A DNA stretch of 13,660 bases, taken from a bacterium (lineage in GTDB: Bacteria; Bacteroidota; Bacteroidia; Cytophagales; Thermonemataceae). The notes under the pieces were generated by a model, which was given only the letters and a program-made list of their open reading frames with translations, had not been told where the DNA came from and did not search any database. A program made the position numbers and the translations under genes. Location of the stretch: positions 1 to 13,660 of the forward strand of contig JANYGM010000472.1 of the NCBI GenBank assembly GCA_025362415.1, read 5' to 3'. Below are positions 5,565 to 12,250 of the stretch, one piece after another; the first letter of the stretch is position 1; the number at the start of each line of letters is the position of its first letter.

Positions 5565-5653
5565 GTGAGTTGTGAGTTGTGAGTTGTAAATTGTGAGTTG
5601 TAAATTGCGAAATTCTGTATTTAATTCACAACTTACAACTCACAACTCACAAC
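5565..5653. repeat. Heptad-repeat array folded as a long inverted repeat (GAGTTGT type)
   Basis: The left arm is built of 7-nt units (GTGAGTT three times, then GTAAATT, GTGAGTT, GTAAATT, GCGAAAT). The right arm (5623-5653) is its reverse complement. 5569-5589 and 5633-5653 match perfectly over 21 bp, and the stem extends to about 31 bp with two mismatches. It fills the whole gap between floA and the sugar transferase gene, so it could attenuate read-through or protect mRNA ends. Confidence 0.85.
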
Positions 5654-5659
5654 TGAAAC

Positions 5660-6664
5660 TTATTCTGCTTTATTGTTGTCTGGTTGCGCAATAGACTCAC
5701 GCATTTTAGTATCAGACATCATATTTTGCATTTTGTAATAATCCATAATACCTAAATTTCCCTTTGCAAACGCCTCCGCAATAGCTCTTGGAATTTCTGC
5801 TTCTGCCTCAATTACCTTAGCACGAGCTTCTTGCGCTTTTGCTTTCATTTCTTGCTCCAAAGCAACTGCCATAGCTCTACGCTCTTCTGCACGAGCTTCT
5901 GCGACTTTCAAATCTGCTGCTGCTTTGTCTATTTGTAGTTTTGCACCAATATTTTCTCCTACATCAATATCCGCAATATCAATAGAGAGAATTTCAAATG
6001 CTGTTCCTGCATCAAGTCCCTTAGAAAGCACTAATTTAGAGATTTTATCAGGATTTTCTAGCACTTCTTGATGTGAGGCAGAAGACCCAATAGAAGTTAC
6101 AATACCCTCTCCAACACGTGCCAAGATAGTTTCTTCACCTGCACCACCCACTAATTGTGCAATATTTGCCTTTACTGTAACTCGTGCTTTCACAATCAAC
6201 TGAATACCATTTTTAGCTACCGCAGAAACATTTGGAGTATTGATAACTCGTGGATTTACAGATACTTGCACGCCTTCAAAAACATCTCTACCCGCCAAAT
6301 CAATGGCAGTTGCTTGTTTGAAAGTCAAAGCAATACCCGCTTTATCAGCCGAAATAAGGGCTTTTATGACAGATTGGATATTTCCACCTGCCAAAAAGTG
6401 GGTTTCCAAATCATCAATAGTAAGATTTAAGCCTGATTTGTTTGCCGTAATCAGCGCAAGTACAATGGTTTGAGGGGGTACACGCCTAATACGCATAAAA
6501 ACCAAACGAAATAAACTTACTTTTACGCCAGAAAAGACAGCCGTAATCCATAAGCCAATAGGGAAAAAGTACAGAAAAATGAAGACTGCAACAATGCCAA
6601 AGACAAGCAAAATTACAAAAGAATTCTGAAAAATGCTTTCTTGTAATAAAATGAGTTGTTTCAT
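5660..6664 (-). CDS. floA: Flotillin-like protein FloA
   Basis: 334 residues, matching the FloA (YqfA, UPF0365) family length. A hydrophobic N-terminal segment (about 15-45) with FFPIGLWITAVFSGVKVSL anchors it in the inner membrane. The SPFH/band-7 region follows, with RIRRVPPQTIVLALI (58-72), the GLNLTIDDLETHFLAGG stretch (78-94) and DLAGRDVFEGVQVSVNPRVI. An Ala/Glu/Lys-rich helical region (about 245-295, KVAEARAEERRAMAVALEQE) should drive oligomerisation, and the family end GNLGIMDYYKMQNM is present. FloA scaffolds form membrane microdomains and affect membrane fluidity and signalling; partners here are unknown. The leader holds a 15-nt direct repeat (6683-6715). The neighbouring envelope glycan genes fit a membrane role. 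Confidence 0.95.
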   Translation of the reverse strand: MKQLILLQESIFQNSFVILLVFGIVAVFIFLYFFPIGLWITAVFSGVKVSLFRLVFMRIRRVPPQTIVLALITANKSGLNLTIDDLETHFLAGGNIQSVIKALISADKAGIALTFKQATAIDLAGRDVFEGVQVSVNPRVINTPNVSAVAKNGIQLIVKARVTVKANIAQLVGGAGEETILARVGEGIVTSIGSSASHQEVLENPDKISKLVLSKGLDAGTAFEILSIDIADIDVGENIGAKLQIDKAAADLKVAEARAEERRAMAVALEQEMKAKAQEARAKVIEAEAEIPRAIAEAFAKGNLGIMDYYKMQNMMSDTKMRESIAQPDNNKAE

Positions 6665-6682
6665 AAAGGTTATTTTAGGTTG

Positions 6683-6715
6683 AGTTTTAGATAATTATTT
6701 AGTTTTAGATAATTA
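6683..6715. repeat. 15-nt perfect direct repeat in the floA leader
   Basis: AGTTTTAGATAATTA occurs at 6683-6697 and again at 6701-6715, a period of 18 nt. It lies 19-51 nt upstream of the floA start codon. It could be a tandem regulator-binding site or simple slippage; nothing decides between them. Confidence 0.6.
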
Positions 6716-6869
6716 AATTACAATATTGCAACAAATTTGAGCATTTTTTTTGAGATATAAGCAATTTTATTGAGAATTTATTTTTGATGTAGCTTTTGGA
6801 AAACTTTAATGGCAAAAAACATACCTAAGAATTGCCTAAATCAGAAAAATAAAATACCTTTGCTAAGTA

Positions 6870-6903
6870 ATTGTGAATTTTAAATTGTGAATTTTGAATG
6901 AAT
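6870..6903. repeat. Heptad-period intergenic repeat, ATTGTGA type, copy 2
   Basis: Units ATTGTGA, ATTTTAA, ATTGTGA, ATTTTGA, ATGAAT. It is the same orientation and nearly the same sequence as 4131-4164 (32 of 34). It lies in the floA-anmK gap about 105 nt before anmK. Confidence 0.75.
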
Positions 6904-7008
6904 ACAAAATTTTTATAATCAAATAATTATGTAGCTTTTGATTCAATCACAACATAAACTAATTACAGAAACCTACTTATAGTATTTGAACCATCTCAAA
7001 AAATTATA

Positions 7009-8196
7009 ATGAATTCTATCATAAAATTACTCCAAAAAGACAAAAGAATTATCTTGGGTTTGATGTCTGGAACTTCGTTAGATGGCTTAGATATGGCTTT
7101 GTGTGAGGTTTCTGGGAGCGGAAAAGCTACACGTCTGCAAGTACGCAAACACGAAACTGTTGTCTTTTCTGAGGAATTAAGAGAGAAAATCAAAGAAGTT
7201 TTTGCAAAAGAATCCGTTGATTTACAAAAATTGACTATTTTGAATGTTTATTTGGGTGAAGTTTTTGCTGAAATAGTGCTTGAAACCCTCCAAAAATGGC
7301 AAATAAATTCACAAGATATTGATGTGATAGCCAGTCACGGACAAACCGTTTTCCACGCTCCAAAACGCCTACACAAACTCCAAAATATGCCTAATGCCAC
7401 ACTACAAATAGCTGATATTGACCATATTGCTACCAAAACAGGTATTTTGACTATTGGCGACTTTCGTCAGAAACACTTGGCGTTGGGTGGTGAAGGTGCG
7501 CCACTAGCTTTGTATGGAGATTATTTTTTGTTTTCAAGTGAGGAAGAAAATAGAATTTTGCTTAACATTGGGGGAATTTCAAATTTTACGTTTTTGCCTG
7601 CTAATAATACATTTAAAGAAATTATTTGTAGTGATATAGGCGCAGGAAACACACTTATTGACTTTTTTACGCAAATTTATTTCAATAAAAATTATGACGA
7701 AAATGGCGACATTGCCCGCACAGGAAAGTGCCATTATAAACTCCTAAATGAACTTCTAAAACACCCTTTTTTAGCTGAAAAAATGCCTAAAACAACTGGG
7801 CAAGAAGTTTTTAAGGCTACTTTTGTAGAAAATACTTTACAAGATTTGGGCATCCAAACGTCTTCTAAAAAACTCTCAGAAGCAGACTTAATTTGCACGC
7901 TCACACACTTTACAGCGCAAAGCATTATCAAACATATTAAAGAATTACCAAATGAAAATAACTCCTCTAACATATCCAACCTAACGACAAGTATATATGT
8001 GAGTGGTGGTGGGGTGCATAATACGTTTTTAATGGATTTATTGAAAGAAAATCTACCAAAATATAAAGTTCAAAATTTTGAAGTTTTGGGCGTTTCTCCT
8101 GATGCAAAAGAAGCCGTTTTATTTGCCGTACTTGCAAATGAAAGGCTTTTTGGGCAAAATAAAGCTTGGCAATTTGGGAAAATTGCGCTAGTTTAG
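7009..8196 (+). CDS. anmK: Anhydro-N-acetylmuramic acid kinase
   Basis: 395 residues, a little longer than the E. coli enzyme. ASKHA-fold motifs appear in order: GLMSGTSLDGLDMAL (17-31, phosphate loop), SHGQTVFHAP, GDFRQKHLALGGEGAPL (which carries the catalytic Asp of the GDFR motif), LNIGGISNFT, DIGAGNTLIDFF and VSGGGVHNTFLMDLL near the C-terminus. It uses ATP and water to open the 1,6-anhydro ring of anhydro-MurNAc and form MurNAc-6-P in the cytoplasm, the entry step of cell-wall recycling; a MurQ-type etherase would then yield GlcNAc-6-P, but no murQ is seen here. The usual DTGPGN motif reads DIGAGN. It is the first gene of the plus-strand run; its TAG stop forms the first bases of a heptad repeat. 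The start ATG has an A-rich leader. Confidence 0.95.
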   Translation: MNSIIKLLQKDKRIILGLMSGTSLDGLDMALCEVSGSGKATRLQVRKHETVVFSEELREKIKEVFAKESVDLQKLTILNVYLGEVFAEIVLETLQKWQINSQDIDVIASHGQTVFHAPKRLHKLQNMPNATLQIADIDHIATKTGILTIGDFRQKHLALGGEGAPLALYGDYFLFSSEEENRILLNIGGISNFTFLPANNTFKEIICSDIGAGNTLIDFFTQIYFNKNYDENGDIARTGKCHYKLLNELLKHPFLAEKMPKTTGQEVFKATFVENTLQDLGIQTSSKKLSEADLICTLTHFTAQSIIKHIKELPNENNSSNISNLTTSIYVSGGGVHNTFLMDLLKENLPKYKVQNFEVLGVSPDAKEAVLFAVLANERLFGQNKAWQFGKIALV

Positions 8197-8237
8197 GAAA
8201 AGTACGAAGTAAGAGGTACGAAATACGAATATGAAAT
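8194..8237. repeat. Heptad repeat, TACGA type, left arm
   Basis: Beginning at the TAG stop of anmK, TAGGAAA is followed by AGTACGA, AGTAAGA, GGTACGA, AATACGA, ATATGAA. The reverse complement of 8885-8923 is the same series lacking one heptamer. The two arms lie in inverted orientation about 650 nt apart around the lipoprotein gene. Confidence 0.8.
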
Positions 8238-8309
8238 TTTGATTATTAAGTTATTGTAAAAATAAAAATCTTATAATTGGTATTAAAACTCAAACAACTC
8301 AAAAACAGT

Positions 8310-8846
8310 ATGAAAAAATCAATTTTATTATTGCTAATAGTTTCATTATCATTTGGTTGTGCAAAAACAGATACTACTGAAAAAACAGAAAAAGTGCCAA
8401 CAAACTCCTCTGAAAAAGTAGTTGAAAAAACACCTGAAATAACATCAGAGCCAAAAGAAGAACTTTCAGAAACAGCCCAAAATGCCAAAGATTATGCTGA
8501 TTGGGCAGGCAATTATGAGTGTTATGTAAATAGTGGGCAAGGTGATGCAGGGCTTTTTCATACGACTATTGTCATAAGTACAGATGGAAAAGCCATATTT
8601 CAGTATGTCGCCAAACAAGCAGGAATGAATATAAATGCTAAATTGTCTGTTTTTGAAGATGATAAAGCAGAACTTCTTTTTGAAAGCTATGGAGAGATGA
8701 ATACAGATGAATCACTAAAAAAAAATGATTTGGTAGCAACACTTATCAAAAATAAAAATGGTTTTAATGCCATTGAGGGCGTTGTGGGAGATGCTAGAGT
8801 GTTCAAAAAAGTAGGCAAATTGCGAGAATTAGGCGCAAGTGAGTAA
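8310..8846 (+). CDS. Small lipoprotein of unknown function
   Basis: 178 residues from the ATG at 8310. An in-frame ATG at 8277 would put eleven extra residues before a textbook signal peptide, so I prefer 8310. MKKSILLLLIVSLSFGC is a lipoprotein signal with the lipidated Cys at 17. Residues 18-55 are a Thr/Glu/Lys/Pro-rich linker. The remaining 120 or so residues (from DWAGNYECYVNSG) look like a small beta-sandwich or lipocalin-like domain, with alternating strands such as FHTTIVIST, KAIFQYVAK and KAELLFESYG. The pattern W.G.Y...(strand).(Y/F) recalls small lipoprotein domains like DUF5991, but I cannot assign it. It probably sits in the inner or outer membrane facing the periplasm. It is flanked on both sides by inverted heptad arrays. 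Transcription start not identified; TATAATTG at 8272-8279 is a weak -7 candidate. Confidence 0.8.
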   Translation: MKKSILLLLIVSLSFGCAKTDTTEKTEKVPTNSSEKVVEKTPEITSEPKEELSETAQNAKDYADWAGNYECYVNSGQGDAGLFHTTIVISTDGKAIFQYVAKQAGMNINAKLSVFEDDKAELLFESYGEMNTDESLKKNDLVATLIKNKNGFNAIEGVVGDARVFKKVGKLRELGASE

Positions 8847-8884
8847 ACATTATATCAGCATAGTTTTTAACAATCATAGTTTTA

Positions 8885-8923
8885 AATTCATATTTCGTAC
8901 TTCTTATCTCGTATCTTTTCCTA
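8885..8923. repeat. Heptad repeat, TACGA type, right arm (inverted)
   Basis: Its reverse complement begins TAGGAAA and runs GATACGA, GATAAGA, AGTACGA, AATATGA, matching 8194-8237 apart from one missing heptamer and a few substitutions. It ends directly against the ATG of the methyltransferase gene (8924), so it forms that gene's entire leader. Confidence 0.8.
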
Positions 8924-9565
8924 ATGGAGTTTTTACCTAAAAATATCAATGATTATTGTCTTGCGCATACCACGCCTGAAAGTGCGCTTTTGGCGGAGCT
9001 AGACAGACAAACGCACCTAAAAATTTTGATGCCCAGAATGTTGTCTGGACATTTGCAGGGGCGTTTTTTGGCTATGATTGTGCAGTTACTACAACCGCAA
9101 AATATCTTAGAAATAGGCACTTATACAGGTTATTCTGCGCTGTGTTTGGCAGAGGGTTTGCCTGAAAACGGTACACTTACTACTATTGACATCAATGAGG
9201 AATTAGAGGATTTTGTAAGGAGTTTTTTTGAAAAATCTGCTTTTAAACACAAAATAACCTATAAAATAGGAAATGCTATACAAATCATACCTACACTTAC
9301 CCAAACTTTTGATTTAGTTTTTATTGATGCAGATAAAGTAAATAATGCTACTTATTTTGATTTGGTACTTCACAAAGTACGCAAAAATGGCTTTATTTTG
9401 ATTGATAATGTACTTTGGAGCGGAAAAGTAGCCCAAAATCTCCCAAAAACTGATAAAGACACCAAACAAGTAATGGATTTCAACCAAAAAATTCAAAATG
9501 ATGAGCGTGTAGAAAATATGCTTTTGCCTTTGCGTGATGGCATTATGATTGTAAGAAAAAAATAA
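8924..9565 (+). CDS. Class I SAM-dependent O-methyltransferase, YrrM/TrmR-type
   Basis: 213 residues, standard length for the cation-dependent Methyltransf_3 family (caffeoyl-CoA OMT-like). It has the SAM loop EIGTYTGYSAL (63-73), acidic ribose-binding TTIDINEE (86-93), FIDADK (133-138) and IDNVLWSG (160-167), whose Asp and Asn residues bind the divalent metal. Bacterial relatives include TrmR (B. subtilis YrrM), which methylates 5-hydroxyuridine in the tRNA wobble position; that role is possible here but the family also contains small-molecule enzymes. The ATG follows directly on the repeat arm 8885-8923, with no Shine-Dalgarno sequence. It ends 115 nt before the next gene, which has its own promoter. 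Confidence 0.9.
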   Translation: MEFLPKNINDYCLAHTTPESALLAELDRQTHLKILMPRMLSGHLQGRFLAMIVQLLQPQNILEIGTYTGYSALCLAEGLPENGTLTTIDINEELEDFVRSFFEKSAFKHKITYKIGNAIQIIPTLTQTFDLVFIDADKVNNATYFDLVLHKVRKNGFILIDNVLWSGKVAQNLPKTDKDTKQVMDFNQKIQNDERVENMLLPLRDGIMIVRKK

Positions 9566-9604
9566 AATTAGCACAATAAAAGTAGATATTTTGCAAGAAA
9601 TATA

Positions 9605-9634
9605 TTGAAAATCCATTTTTTTTTCGTATTTTTG
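9605..9634 (+). promoter_or_regulatory. Bacteroidetes-type promoter for the glycogen-synthase-like gene
   Basis: TTG at 9605-9607, exactly 19 nt, then TATTTTTG at 9627-9634: a full match to TTG-N19-TANNTTTG recognised by the Bacteroidetes primary sigma factor. Transcription would start near 9640, giving a leader of about 40 nt before the ATG at 9681, and would likely cover the overlapping DUF4270 gene. Confidence 0.7.
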
Positions 9635-9680
9635 CGTGCTATTATTATGGTCTTATCAAACTTTAACTTTTTAGGCTTTT

Positions 9681-10493
9681 ATGTCCAAATTACGTATTCT
9701 CTATGTTGCAAGTGAAATTAACCCTTTCCTTCAAACAAGCAAAGTAGCCGACTTTGTGCGCCATCTTCCACAGGCAATGCAAGAGCGAGGTATGGAAATA
9801 AGGATTTTAGTTCCTCGTTTTGGTACTATCAACGAAAGAAAAAACCGTTTGCACGAAGTTGTGCGCCTTTCTGGTATCAATATTTCTATTGGAGATGAAG
9901 AAAAACCACTTGTCATTAAGGTTGCTTCTATTCCTAACGCAAAACTTCAGGTGTATTTCATTGATAATGAAGATTATTTTCAGAGAAAATCTGTTTTTGT
10001 TGATTGCGACAATAACTTTTATGCAGATAATGACGAAAGAGCCATATTTTTCTGCAAAGGCGCATTAGAAACCATCAAAAAACTAGGTTGGGCACCAGAT
10101 ATTATTCACTGCAACGACTGGATGACTGCCCTGATACCAATGTATCTCAAAACAACCTACAAAAAAGACCCTACTTTTGCTAAAACAAAATGCGTTTTTA
10201 GTGTCTATAACACGTTTTATTCCCACACTTTTGGTAATGATTTGATTAGCAAGGTCAAGATGATTGACATTGAAGACCACATGCTTGACCATTTAAAAAC
10301 CCCTAATTTTCAGAGTTTGGTAAAGATTGGCATACAATATGCTGATGCTGTTATCAAAGGAGACGAAGAGTACCACGACACTATTCAGGCTTTGTTTAGT
10401 GGCGCAGAATCCGACAGAATGACGGATTTGCTAGGTATGGACGCTGCTATTTCTGAATCATATTATAATCTTTACAATGAACTTGTTGACTAA
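9681..10493 (+). CDS. Glycogen/starch synthase-like protein, N-terminal (GT5) domain only
   Basis: 270 residues, about half of a normal GlgA (some 480). It matches the GT5 catalytic N-domain: LRILYVASEINPF (4-16), an acceptor-side beta-alpha series, and APDIIHCNDWMTALIP (138-153), equivalent to the PDVvHaHDWqTa motif. The ADP-glucose-binding K(T/S)GGL loop after the first strand is replaced by QTSKVADF (18-25), and the C-terminal nucleotide-binding domain is absent. Short proteins of this kind next to DUF4270 and glmS are, from general knowledge, common in Bacteroidetes, so this is unlikely to be a recent truncation. Glycogen synthase activity is doubtful; a binding or regulatory role is possible. 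It shares 17 nt with the DUF4270 gene, implying coupled translation. Confidence 0.85.
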   Translation: MSKLRILYVASEINPFLQTSKVADFVRHLPQAMQERGMEIRILVPRFGTINERKNRLHEVVRLSGINISIGDEEKPLVIKVASIPNAKLQVYFIDNEDYFQRKSVFVDCDNNFYADNDERAIFFCKGALETIKKLGWAPDIIHCNDWMTALIPMYLKTTYKKDPTFAKTKCVFSVYNTFYSHTFGNDLISKVKMIDIEDHMLDHLKTPNFQSLVKIGIQYADAVIKGDEEYHDTIQALFSGAESDRMTDLLGMDAAISESYYNLYNELVD

Positions 10494-12048
10494 TAACTTT
10501 AATATTAAATTGACTAATAAACTTTCGTTTTTCATCTTAATCACCTTGTTCTTTGGCTTTTTTTCTTGTCAAGATAAAACCAAAGAATTGGGGCTTTCTC
10601 TACCCAATCAGGCGAATGTAGAAGTGTTTTTTACAGATACAATGGCAGTAGAAACTTCTACTGTCTTTATTGATAGTGTTAATACTACCAACTCTACGTC
10701 TTTGCTTGTAGGAAAACTCAATGACCCACAACTGGGTGTGATGACTGCTAGCTCTGTTTTTACTTTTCAAGCTATTTCTTCAGAGCGTTTCAAACCTATT
10801 AAGGATACGCTAGACCCACTCAAAAACCCTAATGTTGATTTGAGTAAATTAGAGGCAAGTTTTGTGCTTACGTATAGCAAATTTTATGGAGAAGGTACTG
10901 GAAAGCAGAAATTTGGTATACATACACTAAAAAATAGTTTAGATAAAGCAAAAATCTATAATAATAAAAGTGGCTTACCAACAGACAATTTTGACGACTA
11001 CAACCCAATATCAATAGACAAAACCACTACTGGTCACGAGTTTGATATTGCTACGGATTTGCCTAGCAAACGCCTAAGAATACCATTAGCAGATAATTTT
11101 AGAGATGGACTAATCAACTTACTCAAAAATATGCCTGATGATATTCTTACACAAGAGTTGTTAGAAACTTATCTAAAAGGGATTGTACTTGTTCCTGATG
11201 CAGGTTCAAAAGCAATACTAGATTTTGAAGCAACTGTAGGAAGTACGCAAGGTGTATCTAAATTAGGATTTATAGAACTTAGATATCCAGTAAAAGGTAA
11301 AACAGATATTTTTTATTCTTATATCATTACTGTAAAACAACCTGATTTGCTTTCTGTGTATAATGCACGTGCGCCTTCTGTGCGTTACAACAAAATAACT
11401 GTGGATAGAACAGGAACGCCGTTTAGTACACTTCCAACAACAGGAAATAGTACTATTGCACCTATTGCGCCAGATAATCTTTGTGTTGCACAAACAGGGT
11501 TGGGATATTATACAAAACTTACTTTCCCAAACTTAAAGTATTGGAAGGAGAAAGGAGAGATTTCTGTTAATAGGGTTGATATGGTAGTTTTCCCTGCTGA
11601 AAATAGCTATGATGAAAAAATGGTTTTACCAAGTGCTTTGGAACTTGTAGAGTTAGATGCTAACGGCAACCGCTCAAAATTCACATTAAATCAAACTTTC
11701 AATACTTTTGTTTTTACTGATTATATCATAAGAACAGTACAAGGAGAAGGAGAAAATCCGTATGCATTATCAAGACCTCTAACTTTGGGATTTTTGAGTG
11801 TAGGCGGCTATTATTCTGGGAATATGACCACCTATTTCCAATATATGCTCAATCAACTTAATCCTAAATATACAGCAAGTGCCAAGAAAGTAAATAATGG
11901 TTTACTTTTAGGGGTAACACAAGCAAGTTCTCCGTTGCAAACGGCTACTACATCATCTCCTGTAAATTTAGACCGCTTGATACTTCGTGGTGCAAAAGCA
12001 CCAACAAAAAGCCTCAAATTGAGAGTTTTTTATACAAAAAATAAATAA
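10477..12048 (+). CDS. DUF4270 family lipoprotein
   Basis: 523 residues. The N-terminus has a hydrophobic signal (residues 16-30, LSFFILITLFFGFFS) with lipidated Cys31 followed by QDKTKELGLSL, matching the DUF4270 start pattern (sC.dd...lG..l). The mature protein is rich in beta-strands, with the early segment VEVFFTDTMAVETSTVFIDS and the TSLLVGKLNDPQLGVMTAS motif (about residues 74-92), in which the conserved LLVG...D..lG is clear. The C-terminus ends in a strand with LKLRVFYTK. Function unknown; an outer-membrane or surface lipoprotein is likely. The ATG lies inside the preceding gene (17-nt overlap), and no better start is present before the signal peptide. A large hairpin array follows its stop. 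Confidence 0.92.
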   Translation: MNLLTNNFNIKLTNKLSFFILITLFFGFFSCQDKTKELGLSLPNQANVEVFFTDTMAVETSTVFIDSVNTTNSTSLLVGKLNDPQLGVMTASSVFTFQAISSERFKPIKDTLDPLKNPNVDLSKLEASFVLTYSKFYGEGTGKQKFGIHTLKNSLDKAKIYNNKSGLPTDNFDDYNPISIDKTTTGHEFDIATDLPSKRLRIPLADNFRDGLINLLKNMPDDILTQELLETYLKGIVLVPDAGSKAILDFEATVGSTQGVSKLGFIELRYPVKGKTDIFYSYIITVKQPDLLSVYNARAPSVRYNKITVDRTGTPFSTLPTTGNSTIAPIAPDNLCVAQTGLGYYTKLTFPNLKYWKEKGEISVNRVDMVVFPAENSYDEKMVLPSALELVELDANGNRSKFTLNQTFNTFVFTDYIIRTVQGEGENPYALSRPLTLGFLSVGGYYSGNMTTYFQYMLNQLNPKYTASAKKVNNGLLLGVTQASSPLQTATTSSPVNLDRLILRGAKAPTKSLKLRVFYTKNK

Positions 12049-12052
12049 ATAA

Positions 12053-12207
12053 TAGTGAAATAGTGAGTAGTGAAATAGTGAGTAGTAAAATAGTGCGTAG
12101 TGAAATAGTGTGTAGTAAAATAGTGAGTAGTGAAATACAAAGCACAATGTATTTCACTACTCACTATCCCACTACTCACTATTTTACTATCCCACTACTC
12201 ACTATTA
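12053..12207. repeat. Large tandem/inverted repeat array (TAGTGAG-TAGTGAAA type)
   Basis: The left arm has five 15-nt units of 7+8 nt (TAGTGAG + TAGTGAAA variants) at 12061-12135, preceded by a half unit at 12053-12060. The right arm (12151-12207) is a shorter inverted series. At the centre, 12120-12138 and 12149-12167 are perfectly complementary over 19 bp around the loop AAAGCACAAT. It fills most of the gap between the DUF4270 gene and glmS and could act as a terminator or mRNA-stabilising hairpin. Confidence 0.85.
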
Positions 12208-12220
12208 TTCATCTTTGAAA

Positions 12221-12250
12221 AATAAAAATAAATAAAAATAAATAAAAATA
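12221..12250. repeat. Three tandem copies of a 10-nt A-rich unit in the glmS leader
   Basis: AATAAAAATA is repeated exactly three times, and its last A is the first base of the glmS ATG. Such A-rich leaders favour translation initiation in Bacteroidetes, which rarely use Shine-Dalgarno sites, so copy number could tune glmS expression. Confidence 0.7.

Larger units (their letters stand above)
6665..7008. other. Divergent intergenic region between floA and anmK
   Basis: 344 nt, about 80% A+T, with no credible ORF. It must hold the promoters of both genes. For floA, CAAATTTG on the minus strand (one mismatch to TANNTTTG) lies about 75-80 nt upstream of the ATG, with a TTG 22 nt before it. For anmK no convincing element was found (TATAGTATTTG at 6978-6988 is only close). 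It also contains a 15-nt direct repeat and a heptad repeat. Confidence 0.5.

Noticed and set aside
6938..6988. anmK promoter from TTG (6938-6940) and TATAGTATTTG
   Set aside because: The spacing is about twice the normal 19 nt and the -7 match is imperfect.
12053..12207. CRISPR array
   Set aside because: The 15-nt units are contiguous with no unique spacers, and the arms are inverted to each other; no cas gene is present.
12208..12249. glmS ribozyme or riboswitch upstream of glmS
   Set aside because: The leader is a short A-rich repeat with no room or pairing for the ribozyme core, which is known mainly from Gram-positive bacteria.
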